64,000 nucleotides of DNA from Lineus longissimus (GCF_910592395.1 NC_088324.1:9078953-9142952), one strand, 5' to 3'. Shown: positions 36,551 through 47,811, counted from the first letter of the stretch. The notes: generated by a model from the sequence alone, not told the origin. Made by a program: numbers and translations.

Positions 36551-38995
36551 ATGTTCAGATTTTTGACATGTACAGTATGAAAATGACAACTCTGACAAAG
36601 GACTGATACTGTATCCCCTCATTGCTATTGGTACATACACCGAGTTCTACCTCAAATGACAACTTACAAGTGAGGTTTGCGAAAATACCCACGGCTGCTT
36701 TGAAATCATCAAAATATTTACATATTCAACAGGCATCAGGAGGTACAGTGACACAAAGATCAGTTTTATATGTCAAAATCTTTCAAAATGTCTTGGAAAT
36801 TGGGAGACACAAACAACGTCAAGTAGATTGTTTGAATAGGTCTAAGTATTGTTACTTCTATTTCATGGTAAACTTCACTTGCCTGTGGAAATAGTGATAA
36901 TAGGGACTTTTGCAAAAAGTCTATAAACATCTTAACACCGAAGATTCTCGTGACCAATATAATTGTCATTTACAACATGTTTAAAGATACAGTGAGACGT
37001 ACATTAGTAAAGGTCATGGCCGATCACTGGAGGACCATATCTTATTCGTCACCATACAAAAGGGACATACATTTTTACCAGGGGGAGTTAGAAAAGCAAC
37101 GCCAGTGAAAAGCTTTGAAATGTCCCAGGATACAATAGGGCCGGACTCTTTTCCAGGGGGACATTTCCTACTGCTACACCGGCATTTTATATTCCTAATC
37201 GAGGTTCAGTTGAAGTGAGATCATTAGGTTACTCACCATTCAGTATTGAATCGTTTCCCAGGTTTTGGAGGAATCAACCAACAGGAGGGACGCCCATCCC
37301 CGATCATCATTGGCGTTTGACAGATTCCATTGAGGAGTACAGGCATCCCATTCGTTATCGGACCAATCGTCAAAAGGGCAAGCGTGCGAAAACTGAAAGT
37401 AAAAATGACACACTCGTAGGATATGAGGGATGTTGATTCGGAGAGGGCTGCGATGACGTCAGCAAGTCTTCCCCATGAATGCGATATAATAACAATATGG
37501 AAGGAATCACGTGACATGAGGTCACCACGCTACCTCATCTTGCATTGATCACCGTACTACGACACAATTATTGGGAGTGTTTGAGACATGGTAAGTAACC
37601 TTGGAGATACAGATTCTCACAAGGGGCGATATACTATAAGGCATGGAGACGAAGATTCTCACAGGGGACTAATATACGGTGAACCTTGGAGATTAAAGAT
37701 TATGACAAGGGACTGATGCACTGTATGCCCTCGAGATGCAGAGTCTCACAAGGGACTGCTATACAGTGAGGCTGGGATATAAAGATTCTGACAGATGTTC
37801 AGATTTTTGAGATTATACATTTACAGTATGAAAATGACAACTCTGACAAAGGACTGATACTGTACAAGCCTTGGAAACGACGATTCTTATCCCCACATTG
37901 TTATTGGTACATGCAGTCCTACCTCAAATGACAACTTACAAGTGAAGTTTGCGAAAATACCCACGGCTGTTTTGAAATCATCAAAACATTTACGTATTCA
38001 ACAGGCAACAGGAGATACAGTGACACAAAGATCAGTTTTATACATGTACAGCGGAACCTCCCTTAGCGGACACCTCTCTATTAAGGACAGCACTTGTCAG
38101 TCCCGAGGATGTCCTTAATAGAGAGGTTCTACTGTATATCAATATCTTTCAAAATTCGGAGGCACAAACCACGTCAAGTAGATTGTTTGAAAAAGTCTGA
38201 GTATTGTAACTTCTATTTCATGGTAAACTTCAATTGCCTGTGGAAATAGTGATAATAGGAACTTATGCAAAAAGTCTATAAACACCTTAACACCGAAGAT
38301 TCTCGTGACCAATGTAATTGTCATTTACAACATGTTTAAAGATACAAGTGTTAGTATTGGGTCTATCAGTGAGGCGTACATTGTAGTGAAGGTCATGGCC
38401 GATCACTGGAGGACCATATCTTATTCGTCACCATACAAAAGGGACACACATTTTTACCTGAGGGACAGTTAAAAACGCAACACCAGTGTAAAGGTTTGAA
38501 ATGTCCCAGGATAGAATGTCCGTGTAACGAAGAATACAATAGGGCCAGACTCTTTTCCAGGGGAACATGTCCTACTACTACACCGGCATTGTATTTTCCA
38601 AATCAAGGTTCAGTTGAAGTGAGATCATTAGGTTACTCACCATTCAGTATTGAATCGTTTCCCAGGTTTTGGAGGAATCAATCAACAGGAGGGACGCCCA
38701 TCCCCGATCATCATTGGCGTTTGACAGATTCCATTGAAGATTACAGGCATCCCATTCGTTATCGGACCAATTGTCAAAAGGACAAGCGTGCGAAAACTGA
38801 AAGTAAAAATGACACATTCGTAGGATATGAGGGATGTTGATTCGGAGGGGACTGCGATGATGTCAGCAAATCTTTCCGATGCATGCGATTTTATAACAAT
38901 ATGCAAGGAATCACGTGACATGAGGCCACCACGCTATACCTCCTTTTGCCGTACTAAGGCACAATTAGTGGGAGCGTTTGAGACATGGTAAGTTA
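36350..38995 (+). repeat. 1.25-kb tandem duplication (36350-37600 and 37601-38995)
   Basis: Both copies run from the end of the 43-bp array, through TATGAAAATGACAACTCTGAC and GGTTACTCACCATTCAGTATT, to TTTGAGACATGGTAAGT. Copy 2 holds an 86-bp MITE absent from copy 1. A shared 73-codon open frame has five amino-acid changes and one silent change between copies, so it does not look selected as protein. Confidence 0.85.
38049..38134. mobile_element. Internally deleted TA-flanked MITE inside duplication copy 2
   Basis: It runs from CAGCGGAACCTCCCTTAGCG to GAGAGGTTCTACTG, with TA before (38047-38048) and after (38135-38136). It is missing at the matching site in copy 1 (AGTTTTATATGTCAAAATC, near 36765), so the insertion is younger than the duplication, or copy 1 lost it. 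Confidence 0.85.
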
Positions 38996-41416
38996 TTTGA
39001 AAATGTGGTATCGCCGACCATGAGTTAAAGCGGTCACAGTATACCAAAATATCACTCTCCCGGTCTTCGGTCCTTCCTCTTTTGAGACATCTCCGTTTAA
39101 ATTCTCCCTGTCAGTAAACCGAGGTTGACTTCCTTGACAACAATGGCTCCCAATGACGATGCGTGGAGAATGCTAAAATATAGTTGGCAGGATAGGTTTG
39201 CAAGATCACCTGATGAGCCGTCACATTGTAAACCCCTTATTTCTATTTATACATTGGCAGTATTTTGCTTACCATAAACACATTCCTTGTCTTGGACTTT
39301 CTCCGCCATCGTCTGGACGAAATCAACATCATCAAGGATGCCATCAGTTTTTAAAAGCATGAGCGGACATTCCGTACACCATGGACCAAGGTAGGACGGT
39401 TGCTAAAATCTCGTACATCATGAACCGAGGTAACATATGGTCATGACTGAAATGATAAATATCAAAAAAGGTCAGTTGATTGACGAGTTGCATAGGCGGA
39501 TCTAGTACATGTACATTTTTTGTAATATTGGATAGGGGTGGGGGGGGGACGCAGCTTCACCCATCAGAGAGCAATGGAGGGGTGATGTGTGAAATGTATG
39601 TGCCAATAGTCGTTTTCCTGGCATCTGAGGGCTAAAATTCTTCTTGTGATGAGGCACCCTGAAAAAGTATGGCTGTCCGCCCCGAAAAGGGGGTGGGGGT
39701 GGGTGTATCTTTATCAGAATGTTTCATATGGAAATCCATCCACTTACAGAGTCGTTGACCACATCTATTGTTCAGTACCCGTCTTCTGTGGTGACGGGTT
39801 ATCCAACATTTCAGTCCTCAATACAATTTGTTTCGCGAAATGACCAGGGCCCGATTCTACACGACTAAAATAGTTTACATTGCACCGGTCGGAGGAAACG
39901 GTAACAAACCCGCAGCAATCAAACAAAGGATCCTCTTAGTCATAGCCTCTAGAACCATACCATAATTGGTCAGAATACAATAATGCAGGACACTTTTTCC
40001 AGGGGGACATTTTCTACTTTTCTACCTGTAAAAGTAAAAAGTGTCCCCCCTGGAAAAAGTGTCCGGCCCTATTGTATTCTGCAATATGGTTCTATAGAGA
40101 CCCTGACAGTCAATAGCTCAGAGATTGAAGCGCATAATAGAATCCTTTGTTCCCGGACATTTTATCCTAGGACATTTTAAACTTCTACACCGGGACAGTG
40201 GTAGCTCTGTATATTATGTACACTCTGTCCCTCTGTACATTATCTACACATTCCTATCATTTAGCACAGAGTGTCCCGGGTATTCTGCAGTTGTTCCCTA
40301 ACCCGTTGTTTGGGTTCTTTGACCCGGCAGAGAGCTACACTCTAGGCCCTCCCGGCCTCGACCATTTTCTTGTCGTTGTAAGAATTTTTCAGAATAACAA
40401 TTCAAATACTGATGTTTGATTGGTATTTGGAAATGCGCTAATTAGCATTCTGCTTCTAATTAAACTCAGAAGATATGGGAAGAAGGTGATTCTGCAGAAA
40501 AGCAAGTCCATTTTGCTCTCTTCGGCAGGGCATGGTGTCAATGGTACGGGCCGGTAACATCCATATTGTCGGCCATTAAATTCTCAGATTATACATTTTT
40601 AGCGAATATTTCTTTGTCAAAAGAAACTAGGACGGCCTTTTCAGATTACTTCATAAAATGTGATATTTAGTTTATAAGAACATACCTGAATAAAGTGCTA
40701 TTTTTCGGTCGAGTCGGTAACAAATCGAAAAATTCGCTCCACGTGTGTAAAATCATGGTCGCTTTCCTTGCTGGAATATTCCTTGGTGCCACGCTGGCAG
40801 GTCATGTGACCCTGGCCATGGCCGGCCATTGGTTGGTTGATTGACTGGGATGACAAGGCCTTTTGGGTAATAATACTTCATGAATAGAAGCACACTCATT
40901 GAATTCGAATTCATATTTCACTACACTATTGTGTCCGGAGTCACCTCAACAATATAACATGTGGTCAGTTTCAGGTTTTAAAATCGCAGTGTGGCTATCC
41001 TAAGCATCCAGTTACCTCAGAGAAAACGAGATACATGTAATCCTTCCATGAATCCTTCTCCTCCGAGGCGCGGATCCAAGGGGCGGGGGGCACCAGACGC
41101 ATCCCCCCCCTCAACAATTTGTGAAAAGCCTTCGAAATTGACCATGAAATTTTGACGGAAAACACCAGGAATTTTGATGAGAAATGCATTGCACGCCCCC
41201 TCTTTTTCCCGCTCCTGCCTCCGCCACTGCCACGTTCTATATCTTCCCAACGCATCTTCGAGATTCATGATTACATTGGGACCATACACCGAATATGAAT
41301 ATGTCCAAGATTGAAATAACAAGAAAAAGAAATTATCTTGAATATTTTACTACATGTATAACATGTTACTGAACGGTATCTGGTACATCAAGTCGGAATA
41401 CCGGTGCCATTTGGAG
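38996..41416. other. Intergenic, hairpin-rich, no gene recognised
   Basis: It contains a G tract near 39540, the hairpin element at 39971-40081, and a GC-rich repeat-like paragraph near 41060-41240 (CGCCCCCTCTTTTTCCC, CTTGGATCCGCGCCTC read on either strand). No exon chain was recognised. The 3' UTR of the minus-strand peptide gene may extend here. Confidence 0.45.
39971..40081. repeat. Hairpin element with CAGAATACAATA ends
   Basis: The left arm CAGAATACAATA...GGACACTTTTTCCAGGGGG pairs with the right arm CCCCCCTGGAAAAAGTGTCC...TATTGTATTCTG around a loop near 40022-40029. Diverged pieces (CAATAGGGCCGGACTCTTTTCCAGG) occur at 37121-37181 and 38502-38583, so it is a local repeat family. Confidence 0.7.
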
Positions 41417-43964
41417 TTATTCGTCTTGCACTGGAAAAACAAATCACATACGGTGTGGGTTAGAAGGCCACTTTTTTCTCTTCAAGGATGAAAGCCTCTC
41501 CTTTCAAGAAACACCCCGGCCTCCTCGGAAGAACGATCTCTCATCTATAAAAATCCACCCTCCCATTTGACGGGGAGAGCTAAAGATTATGCTGAGATAT
41601 AATTGCTTTTTTCATTCATGTAACATTTGCAAGTCCCTTTATATTCAACTCATCGAGGGTTTTCACGATAAGCTGTTTCCTGGGGTAACCCCCAAACGCA
41701 GATGGAATTAGGTATACTTCAAAATCCCTTCTTAAAAAGGTCAGTGGAAAACTGTATCCCCATCTTCGTTGCCATGCTTACCGCCCCCCCCCCCCGCCCC
41801 CGAACACATAACGTGTTCAGGAATTTGACTTTTGAGGATGACTGCATATTGTAACCCTCCGCCTACGCCTTGCATATCGGCCCGCGTACGCCGACCCCCC
41901 CCCCCCCCCCCCCCGCCCCCAAACGCATAACGTGTTCAGGAATTTGACTTTTGAGGATGACTGCATATTGTGACCCTCCGACGAAAACAATACTTACTGC
42001 GTTTTGGCCTCTGAGCATGAGGTGGCGTTTTTACAGAAGCTGCAGGCAAAAACAGAAATCAGAATGTTCAGACTAATCCAAAATTTCATCTAAGCTGGGT
42101 TCCCAGCGCACACACATCGTGTTTGAGAGTCCCCCGGCCTGGGTGGAATCAGGTTTACTTCAAAATCCCTTCTTAATGAGGTCAGAGGAAAACATCTTGC
42201 CCCCCCCCCCTTATCTTTGTTGCCTTGCATATCTGCCCGCGTACGCCGACCCCCCCCCCCCCCACCCCCCGCCCCCAAACGCATAACGTGTTCAGGAATT
42301 TGACTTTTGAGGATGACTGCATATTGTGACCCTCCGACGAAAACAATACTTACTGCGTTTTGGCCTCTGAGCATGAGGTGGCGTTTTTACAGAAGCTGCA
42401 GGCAAAAACATAAATCAGAATGTTCAGACTAATCCAAAATCTCATCTAAGCTGGGTTCCCAGCGCACACACATCGTGTTTGAATGTCCCCCGGCCAGGAT
42501 GGAGTCAGGTTTACTTCAAAATCTCTTCTTAAAGAGGGTCAGTGGAAAACTGCATGACCCCCCTTCTTCCATCTTCGTTACCTTGCATATCTGCCTGAGG
42601 ACCCCCCCCCCCCCGAACGCAGAACGTCTTCAGGAGTTTGACTTCTGAGGATGACTGCATATTGTGACCCTCCGACGAAAACAATACTTACTGCGTTTTG
42701 GCCTATGAGCATGAGGTGGCGTATGCACATAAGCTGCAGGCAAAAACAGAAATCAGAATTTTCAGACTAATCCAAAATGTCATCTAAGCTGGGTTCCCAG
42801 CGCACACACATCGTGTTTGAGAGTCCCCCGGCCCGGTTGGAATCAGGTTTACTTCAAAATCCCTTCTTGTAGAGGTCAGAGGAAAACTGCTTGCCACCCC
42901 CCCTCCAATCTTCGTTGCCCCGCATTTCTGCCCACGTACGTCGCCCCCCCCCCCCGCCCCTAAACGCATAACGTGTTCAGGAATTTGACTTTTGAGGATG
43001 ACTGCATATTGTGACCCTCCGACGAAAACAATACTTACTGCGTTTTGGCCTCTGAGCATGAGGTGGCGTTTTTACAGAAGCTGCAGGCAAAAACAGAAAT
43101 CAGAATGTTCAGACTAATCCAAAAGGGTTCCCAGCGCACACACATCGTGTTTGAATGTCCCCCGGCCAGGATGGAATCAGGTTTACTTCAAAATCTCTTC
43201 TTAAAGAGGGTCAGTGGAAAACTGCATGCCCCCCCCCCTTCTTCCATCTTCGTTACCTTGCATATCTGCCTGAGCACCCCCCCCCCCCCCCCGAACGCAG
43301 AACGTCTTCAGGAGTTTGACTTCTGAGGATGACTGCATATTGTGACCCGCCGACGAAAACAATACTTACTGCGTTTTGCGTCAGCATGTCGTCGATTTTT
43401 ATCAGTAGCTGCAGGGAAGAATAGAAATCAGAATATTCAGACTGACCCAAATTCTCATCTGAGCTGGCACACACATCGTGTTTCAGAGTCCCCCGACCCG
43501 GATAGTATTCGGTATACTTCAAAATCCCTTCTTAAAGAGGTCAGTGGAAAACTGCATCCCCCCTCCCATCTTCATTGCCCTACACACCTGCCCGCGCATT
43601 CCCCCTGAAACGCAGGACGTGTTCAGGAATTTGACTTGTGAGGAAGACTGCATATTCGGCCCGCGCACCCGACGAATGGGCCAAAAATATGATATGACAC
43701 CAGACCGACTTAAAACTTGTTAAAATATTCATTTAGTTGAAACACGGTTGACAGTGTTTAAGTAACCATTCAAGCGACAAACCAACCGCTTCGTTCGGCT
43801 ATGCTGCAGAATGAACTATAGTTCGTTCGTAAGTGTTTTTTTTCAATCACCGCATCACCAATGTGCCAACGAAGAAGCCCATACGAGCGGTACTTACTGA
43901 AGTCGCCCACCGTCAACGTCACCAGAACAACCAAGAGAAGTAAGGTCAATACGGCGATTTTCAT
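41417..43964 (-). CDS. Secreted multi-copy peptide precursor built from tandem mini-exons (neuropeptide-like)
   Basis: The first coding exon (43964-43898) gives MKIAVLTLLLLVVLVTL..., a clear signal peptide, and ends in phase 1 at TTCA|GTAAGT. Five mini-exons follow: 43408-43370 (39 nt) and 43080-43039, 42733-42692, 42395-42354, 42039-41998 (42 nt each). Each lies between TTTGCCTGCAG- or CTTCCCTGCAG-type acceptors and A|GTAAGTATT donors, all phase 1. The phase set by the signal exon reads TTDKNRRHADAKR, then TSVKTPPHAQRPKR three times with one variant TYVHTPPHAHRPKR in second place. Every repeat ends in dibasic KR; four end in the furin-type RPKR. The proposed last exon (41430-41417, MQDE-stop) is the weakest part. 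The total would be 95 aa, with no cysteines. I know no named family with this repeat. Function as a hormone, neuropeptide or other secreted peptide is inference. Confidence 0.65.
41700..43690 (-). repeat. Tandem array of 314-353 bp units carrying the mini-exons
   Basis: The landmark TTCAGGAATTTGACTT (or a variant) recurs at about 41817, 41938, 42291, 42630, 42978, 43309 and 43623. A full unit holds one mini-exon with its splice sites, a shared intronic paragraph, and a C tract of 10-20 bases on the plus strand. Units at both ends (about 41820-41880 and 43620-43680) have lost the exon. Confidence 0.9.
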
Positions 43965-44004
43965 GCTGAAATGCGTTGCGAGTTTTCTTCACGATCAAGA
44001 CGAG
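43898..44004 (-). other. Exon 2 of the peptide precursor: short leader plus signal peptide
   Basis: The acceptor TTTTTAATTTTTTTCAG ends at 44005. Forty untranslated bases lead to the ATG at 43964, and the exon ends at 43898 before GTAAGTACC. The signal peptide has one Lys and then a long Leu/Val core. The upstream TTTCAG right before the ATG is a second possible acceptor. Confidence 0.6.
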
Positions 44005-45043
44005 CTGAAAAAAATTAAAAAGCAATCGTTCACCGTCGCCGAGGTTTATGCGTCCAAAATTCGAAATTTGAGATGTCCGATCACATTCAATCATTCGGTT
44101 TGAATACAAATTTCAACATTGCTGCTGTTTATACCGATATACATGTAGTTCATCACATGACAAATTTCATAATGGCTCAACATGGAACTTGCAGGAAAAT
44201 TAAGCTGCTGAAATAGGGGCTTCCGCATGACCCGATTCTAGAAAAGAAACTGAGAAAACAGACGTTAGAAACAGTGTAAAGGCCTTCGGCAGTGGAGGTA
44301 GCTGCAACATCCAAATGTGTGCGAAAATAGATAACGTTGGAAAGATAATTTATCTGACACACATATTTCTTTTTGTATTTCTGTAATGAGCGCCTCTGTC
44401 ACTATCGTATCAGTCTCAGCTAATGTCATTTAAATATGCATATATTCCAGTCGCTGCATGGCTCACCAAGCTATAAATGCAGGAAGTATAGCGGCCCGGT
44501 GTAACATATGTGGTTGTTTCCCATGTGTCAGTGTTTCCAAACAATAGGCAGCTAGAGAGACCACGACTTTTCAATAGGGGGGATACACAGAAAAACTTGT
44601 CAATCTATTTTTGAGCGTTCCCAAACAATGAGGGGAAACACTCAAAAACAGAAACACTCAAAAACATTACACCGGTGCAAATTTTCCGTGCGCTACGTGG
44701 TGTGCTCTCAAAAAAATGTTTGTCGTTACTGTGAGAATTATTGGGTTAAATGCACACATTTGCCACAAATTTTATGTCATCCCAATCAAAGATTGGCCAA
44801 TTTCTGGCCTAATGGCGGGCTTCTTGTCCCTGAGACCTTAAACGCTGAATAACCTATGCATTAAACCGACTTATGATTCAGAAACGGCGGCTAGAGTGGC
44901 CTATAGGAAATAAGCATATGGAATATTTGTTTTACGTTTACACCCTTTCTCCCAAAATGTTTTAAAGAAAATTGATCCCCGATGCCATTACAGCAGCCGC
45001 TGAAAATCGAGACGAGCTCGAGATGCTCAATTTGAGAACTTAC

Positions 45044-45119
45044 CTTGTTGGCGGCAGAACACGAACTGTGCAGATACTAGACGGAGACATCCTTTAAGGA
45101 GTCAGCAGATATGACGTCA
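45044..45119 (-). promoter_or_regulatory. Candidate promoter and 5' UTR exon of the peptide precursor
   Basis: A donor CAACAAG|GTAAGTTCTC lies at 45044/45043. Upstream on the minus strand are a TTAAAGG TATA-like box near 45092-45099 and a perfect palindromic CRE, TGACGTCA, at 45112-45119. CRE sites are common in neuropeptide promoters, but one site is weak evidence. The transcription start is not known. Confidence 0.4.
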
Positions 45120-46183
45120 TGGACCTCGGTTGAACCGTTGGCTACTTGGATATAGGAGTTCCTCTCGTATAGGTTCAGCCGACACACATACCGGCTATAC
45201 TCTTGCAAGCATGGGGCCGGCTCTTAGTGTGCATTTTGTATATGCTTCAATCACGATGCTTGAACGCGCTCCAATTTTGCACCCAGTCTTTTATAATTCG
45301 CTCTTCCCTTTGATCGCAGATGATACCAAACTTTCGACTCACTAAATTGATATACGGATCGATTGAGGATGGCGCACTTTCAAAGAGTGCACAACCATAA
45401 ACGAAGATAGATTCAAAATAACTATTGTAGATAGTTATTTTTACTATTGAATGCATTTGTACAACTGAACTGTTGAGAAAGATATAACGTTTATTATCCC
45501 GTGAATTTAAGATGTCTTCATATACCGGGTATATACATGTGCATGTGTGTTCTGAATATGAATATAAAAAATCCCGTTGTTAAGACGGATACAGATAACA
45601 CCAAGTTGCAGCGAATGCGTATGCACTCTGGTTTTAATACTGCCAAATTGAAGGGCCAGGCATGTATTGGGAGCGGCAAATACGTGGATAATGTGCTTGT
45701 ATACATGTACTCTTTATTGCGGGGATAAAAAAATTGGCCGGGTCTATTTGGCAAGCCGCTCGCCGAACAGGCATCTTTTTTTGTCCTGTTTGGAGAGCCG
45801 CTTGCCAAACAGCACTAAAAAGCCACCCTGCTCGGCCAGCCGGGCTTGCCAAACAGGTAAAAAATCTACCCTGTTTGGCGAGCTGGAGATTTCACTTTAA
45901 TATTAATGAGTTCGGCTCTCCATTCAGGACAAGAAAAAGTCGCTGTTTGGTAAGCCGGACTTGCCAAGTAGTCACTTCCAAAAAAATTCTTACCGGGTAT
46001 GCACTATGGTTCTCAGACTGCCAATACTGAAGGGTCCGGTGTATTGGGAGCGGGGAATGTGTGAATATGTGAATATGTGTTCGTATTCTATTTTGGTATG
46101 TCTGAGTGCAATCCTCAGGAATCTTTTTACCTCGATCGATTTTCGGCATGTACTTTGCGGATCATCTGGTGGCCCGGGAGACA
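45120..46183. other. Intergenic, repeat-containing, no gene recognised
   Basis: Apart from the inverted GGCAAGCCG repeat at 45733-45978 I see no exon chain or domain. A FADH-like word at about 46151-46165 may be an RT remnant joined to the next feature. Confidence 0.45.
45733..45978 (-). repeat. Dispersed GGCAAGCCG/TTTGGC repeat, copy 2 (inverted)
   Basis: Reverse complement of the copy at 17881-18125, sharing CAAATAGACCCGGCC at one end and GACTACTTGGCAAG at the other. The open frames it shows on both strands, shared with copy 1, are repeat artefacts. Confidence 0.8.
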
Positions 46184-46387
46184 AAGTGCAAGATGAAATT
46201 TCACCAAGGAAAGTGCAAAGTGCTGCATATCACCAGGGAGAGACAGCCAGCAGTGACAAAGTACTACCTACGGGGAACCTCCGAGGAAGTTGAAACTGCT
46301 CCTTATCTTGGTGACATAAACAATCGCCTAGACTGGGCTCCACACATGAATCAAATATCCGGGAAAGCCATCAGAACTCTCAACTTC
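46184..46387 (+). pseudogene. LINE reverse-transcriptase fragment
   Basis: One frame reads MKFHQGKCKVLHITRERQP and then APYLGDINNRLDWAPHMNQI, the stretch after the catalytic YADD box in CR1/Jockey-type reverse transcriptases (typically MxFHPxKCxVL and YLGV...L.W..HI). The catalytic region is missing or fused: a FADH word lies only about ten residues upstream, where tens of residues are normal. It is a dead remnant. Confidence 0.75.
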
Positions 46388-47319
46388 GCAATTGCATCGA
46401 ACTACAGTGAGTGGCCTATCGGCCAGAGAGCTTCGCTTGGTCCATCTGGTTGTACATATAACTTCCGGTTCACTTCTTGTACTCTATTGAAATTTGGTCC
46501 ATTTTAGATCTGATATTTTTATGCTTATTCTACAAATTTAGAGCGAAAGGGCCTGGGAATCTTTATTTGACAGCCAATTGAAGTAAAAGTGTCGAAAACT
46601 CTAATGTTATTGTCCATCAGACGTAATGGAACACCGATATGATTATTTTTGTATCTGATTTTTTTTCTAGACGGACAACCTACTGGAGACGGATATCTTC
46701 GCAGAAATCACAGGTACATACCTCTCGAAATCGATAAACCCTTGTGTGGATGTTGGCCAGAGCGTGCGACCTGGGTTCCTAGGATATATGACTGACGCAT
46801 ATGACTGGCGGGAGTGAACAAAATTCAGAATAAATGTCGGGTATATAGTATATGAATTTCTTCTGAGATATACATGTGTGTCACAGAGTAGAGAAATCAT
46901 CAATGCGGGCCAGCATACCATGCCATCCAGCATACCACGCCAGTTTTTGAGCTCCTAAAAAACCTTCAAGGGTTTTTTGGCCAACACAAATATGCGCCCA
47001 GTAGGGTTTTTTTGATAAAATGAAAAACCCCAATGGTTTTTTTAAATTGTGAAGAACCTCTGAACGTTTTCGCTTTTCACGCTAAAAAAACCTCAACGGG
47101 GTGCATACATGTATCTGTGTTGGACGAAAAACCATTTTGTATTAGCTCAAAAACCTTTATTTCTATGAGTGCCATGCATGCGGAACACGAAGCAATCAAA
47201 AGGCCCATTGTCCAACATTCGCCGTTCGTGCAGCATCATGCTTCGTGTACCCGAAGAGGATAGTCAAAAACTTGGAAGTCCATCTCTTCTGGGCCTCATT
47301 TTCTTTGACGCATTATCTT

Positions 47320-47577
47320 CTACTGTCCTGGCAGGGTAGTTTGCACTGGGGCTACGGTGCAAAGACTGTTGAAGCTGCCGCACGTCTAGCCACCACTGGT
47401 CTGCTGCTTCAGACATATGGAACAGAACTGATTGCTGCAAGGACAACGCATGTGTGTGCAGGCGTCAGCGTGCTCGATAAGCTGTCCGCAGGCGGGACAG
47501 GCCCGTGTTGAGGGACACACCACGCCCGCTACATTCTTCTTAACGCATGTTCCCAATATCAAGCCGAGGATCGCGAC
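47320..47577 (-). pseudogene. RBR-type RING2/IBR exon with an internal stop
   Basis: The frame reads ACPACGQLIEHADACTHMRC then PCSNQFCSICLKQQ. This is the C-P-x-C...I-E-x(4)-C-x-H-M-x-C...F-C-x-x-C pattern of the last ring in RBR ubiquitin ligases. A TAG (47388-47386) follows TSGG, where I expect Trp. After it the frame goes on TCGSFNSLCTVAPVQTTLPG to a second stop at 47322-47320, as relatives do from memory. One G-to-A change from TGG explains it. A possible acceptor ends at 47578. No other exon of such a gene was found. Confidence 0.6.
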
Positions 47578-47811
47578 CTGAGCAACCATGATTTCCGCAC
47601 ACAGTCTCAGAACTTTTTAATATCCATTCGCCTAAGCACATCCAACAAAAATTCGAATTTAGGGTTGGGATTGGGATTGGCGCCAGCCAATCTAAGCTAT
47701 GTATGATGTCTTTTTAAAATGACAGTCATCCCTCATCAGTATGCCTAACCTTTGGCAGAAAGTCATCGGTTCACGGGGATCAATTGCCCACTCTGCAGTT
47801 ACGCCAAAAGG

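Noticed and set aside
37215-38840. Conserved 73/114-codon frame in both copies of the 1.25-kb duplication (RSLGYSPFSIESFPRFW...)
   Set aside because: Between copies there are five amino-acid changes and only one silent change in 73 codons, giving no sign of purifying selection. No family resemblance.
41017-41322. Minus-strand frames at 41.0-41.3 kb ending in GGDASGAPRPLDPRL-type sequence
   Set aside because: The GC-rich paragraph looks like a dispersed repeat I have seen in other animal genomes. No splice chain links it to the peptide gene.
45518-46030. Overlapping frames on both strands in the GGCAAGCCG repeat
   Set aside because: Shared with the inverted copy at 17881-18125, open on both strands, and dominated by inverted words; repeat artefact.
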